From Helicobacteraceae bacterium (GTDB lineage: Bacteria; Campylobacterota; Campylobacteria; Campylobacterales; SZUA-545), in NCBI GenBank assembly GCA_031273735.1, contig JAISRI010000143.1:1-6816 (forward strand): a DNA stretch of 6,816 bases, in the 5' to 3' direction. Each line of letters opens with the position of its first letter. Positions within the stretch are counted from its first letter, which is position 1. A program made the position numbers and the translations under genes. Positions 6,326 to 6,816 of this stretch are shown here, piece by piece. The notes under the pieces are model-generated. The model was not told the origin of the DNA. It searched no databases and saw only the letters and a list, made by a program, of their open reading frames with translations.

Positions 6326-6816
6326 ATGGGAAGAATGAAATTTTATTGCGACGAGGCGCGTTGTATCGACTGCAACGGCTGCGTAGTCGCGTGTAAAGAA
6401 GCCCATGAGGTTCCCGTCGGCGTTAATCGCCGACGAGTAGTAACGATCAACGAGGGAATCGTTGGCGAGGAGATAAGCATTAGCGTGGCGTGTATGCACT
6501 GCTCCGACGCGCCGTGCGTAAAAGTCTGCCCCGTTAATTGCTTCTATATCCGAACCGATGGGATCGTTTTGCACAACAAAAACAAGTGTATCGGTTGCGG
6601 TTATTGCCTGTATGCCTGTCCGTTTGGCGCGCCGCAGTTTTCCAGAGACGGCGCGTTTGGCGTCAAGGGCAAAATGGACAAATGCACCTTTTGCGCAGGC
6701 GGCCCCGATGAAACTCATTCGCATGACGAGTTTCACAACTACGGACAGAACCGAATGGCGGAAGGCAAACCTCCTATGTGCGCCTCTATGTGTTCGACAA
6801 AGGCGCTTCTAGCGGG
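6326..6816 (+). CDS. fdhB: Formate dehydrogenase iron-sulfur subunit FdhB (partial, runs off window)
   Basis: The first 163 codons are present. FdhB carries electrons from FdhA toward the membrane cytochrome b subunit. Four cysteine groups are visible: C13xxC16xxC19xxxC23, C56xxC59x4C64xxxC68, C88xxC91xxC94xxxC98, and C120xxC123 with C152xxxC156. This is the ligand set for four [4Fe-4S] clusters in the FdnH/FdhB/HybA family. There is no signal peptide, so it probably crosses the membrane bound to Tat-targeted FdhA. AAGGAG at 6314-6319 overlaps the fdhA stop, with 6 bases to the ATG, so the two genes are tightly linked. Family members of this type are about 200 aa, so some 40-60 residues should lie beyond the window. 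The frame is open to the last base. A cytochrome b subunit (fdhC) would be expected next. Confidence 0.95.
   Translation, partial: MGRMKFYCDEARCIDCNGCVVACKEAHEVPVGVNRRRVVTINEGIVGEEISISVACMHCSDAPCVKVCPVNCFYIRTDGIVLHNKNKCIGCGYCLYACPFGAPQFSRDGAFGVKGKMDKCTFCAGGPDETHSHDEFHNYGQNRMAEGKPPMCASMCSTKALLA

Noticed and set aside
6296..6736. Minus-strand ORF over the start of fdhB.
   Set aside because: The + strand frame carries four ordered cysteine cluster motifs and a Shine-Dalgarno site, so the minus frame is a shadow.

Overview
The window looks like chromosomal DNA of a Campylobacterota (Epsilonproteobacteria) member. The grounds are an FdhAB-type selenocysteine formate dehydrogenase preceded by a small Tat-signal protein, a fliK gene behind a sigma-54 site of the Campylobacter type (GGAA...TTGCTT), and a TATAAT -10 with no clear -35. 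This assignment rests on gene content and motifs, not on a database match. All genes are on the + strand and there is no non-coding stretch longer than about 180 bases.

Region 1 (1-2765) is one large gene for the flagellar hook-length control protein FliK. It has a short upstream region with a probable sigma-54 promoter. The protein is unusually long (899 aa). Most of it is a low-complexity Pro/Lys/Ala/Glu chain with about 30 Pro-Ile motifs and visible internal duplications. A compact non-repetitive island lies near residues 378-461, and the recognisable FliK C-terminal domain lies near residues 790-874.

Region 2 (2766-2944) separates fliK from the formate dehydrogenase locus. It holds a small A/T-rich hairpin, a TATAAT promoter, and a second hairpin in the expected 5' leader.

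Region 3 (2945-6816, running off the window) is a formate dehydrogenase operon. In order it contains a 73-aa Tat-targeted protein of the 'formate dehydrogenase region TAT target' type, a 74-aa secreted protein of unknown role, a 10-codon mini-ORF whose stop overlaps the next start, fdhA, and the first 163 codons of fdhB. FdhA is a Tat-exported molybdopterin/[4Fe-4S]/selenocysteine subunit read through an in-frame UGA. FdhB is the four-cluster ferredoxin-like subunit. Together FdhA and FdhB, with a membrane cytochrome b subunit presumably encoded just downstream, would oxidise formate in the periplasm and pass electrons to the quinone pool.

The sequence is also very rich in the palindrome CGATCG (about 39 by hand count) and its 8-base form GCGATCGC (7 copies), a genome-signature-like bias. 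I see no CRISPR array, transposon, tRNA or rRNA. I found no clearly new multi-gene system. The least explained items are the small secreted protein, the mini-ORF before fdhA, and the expanded repeat region of FliK.
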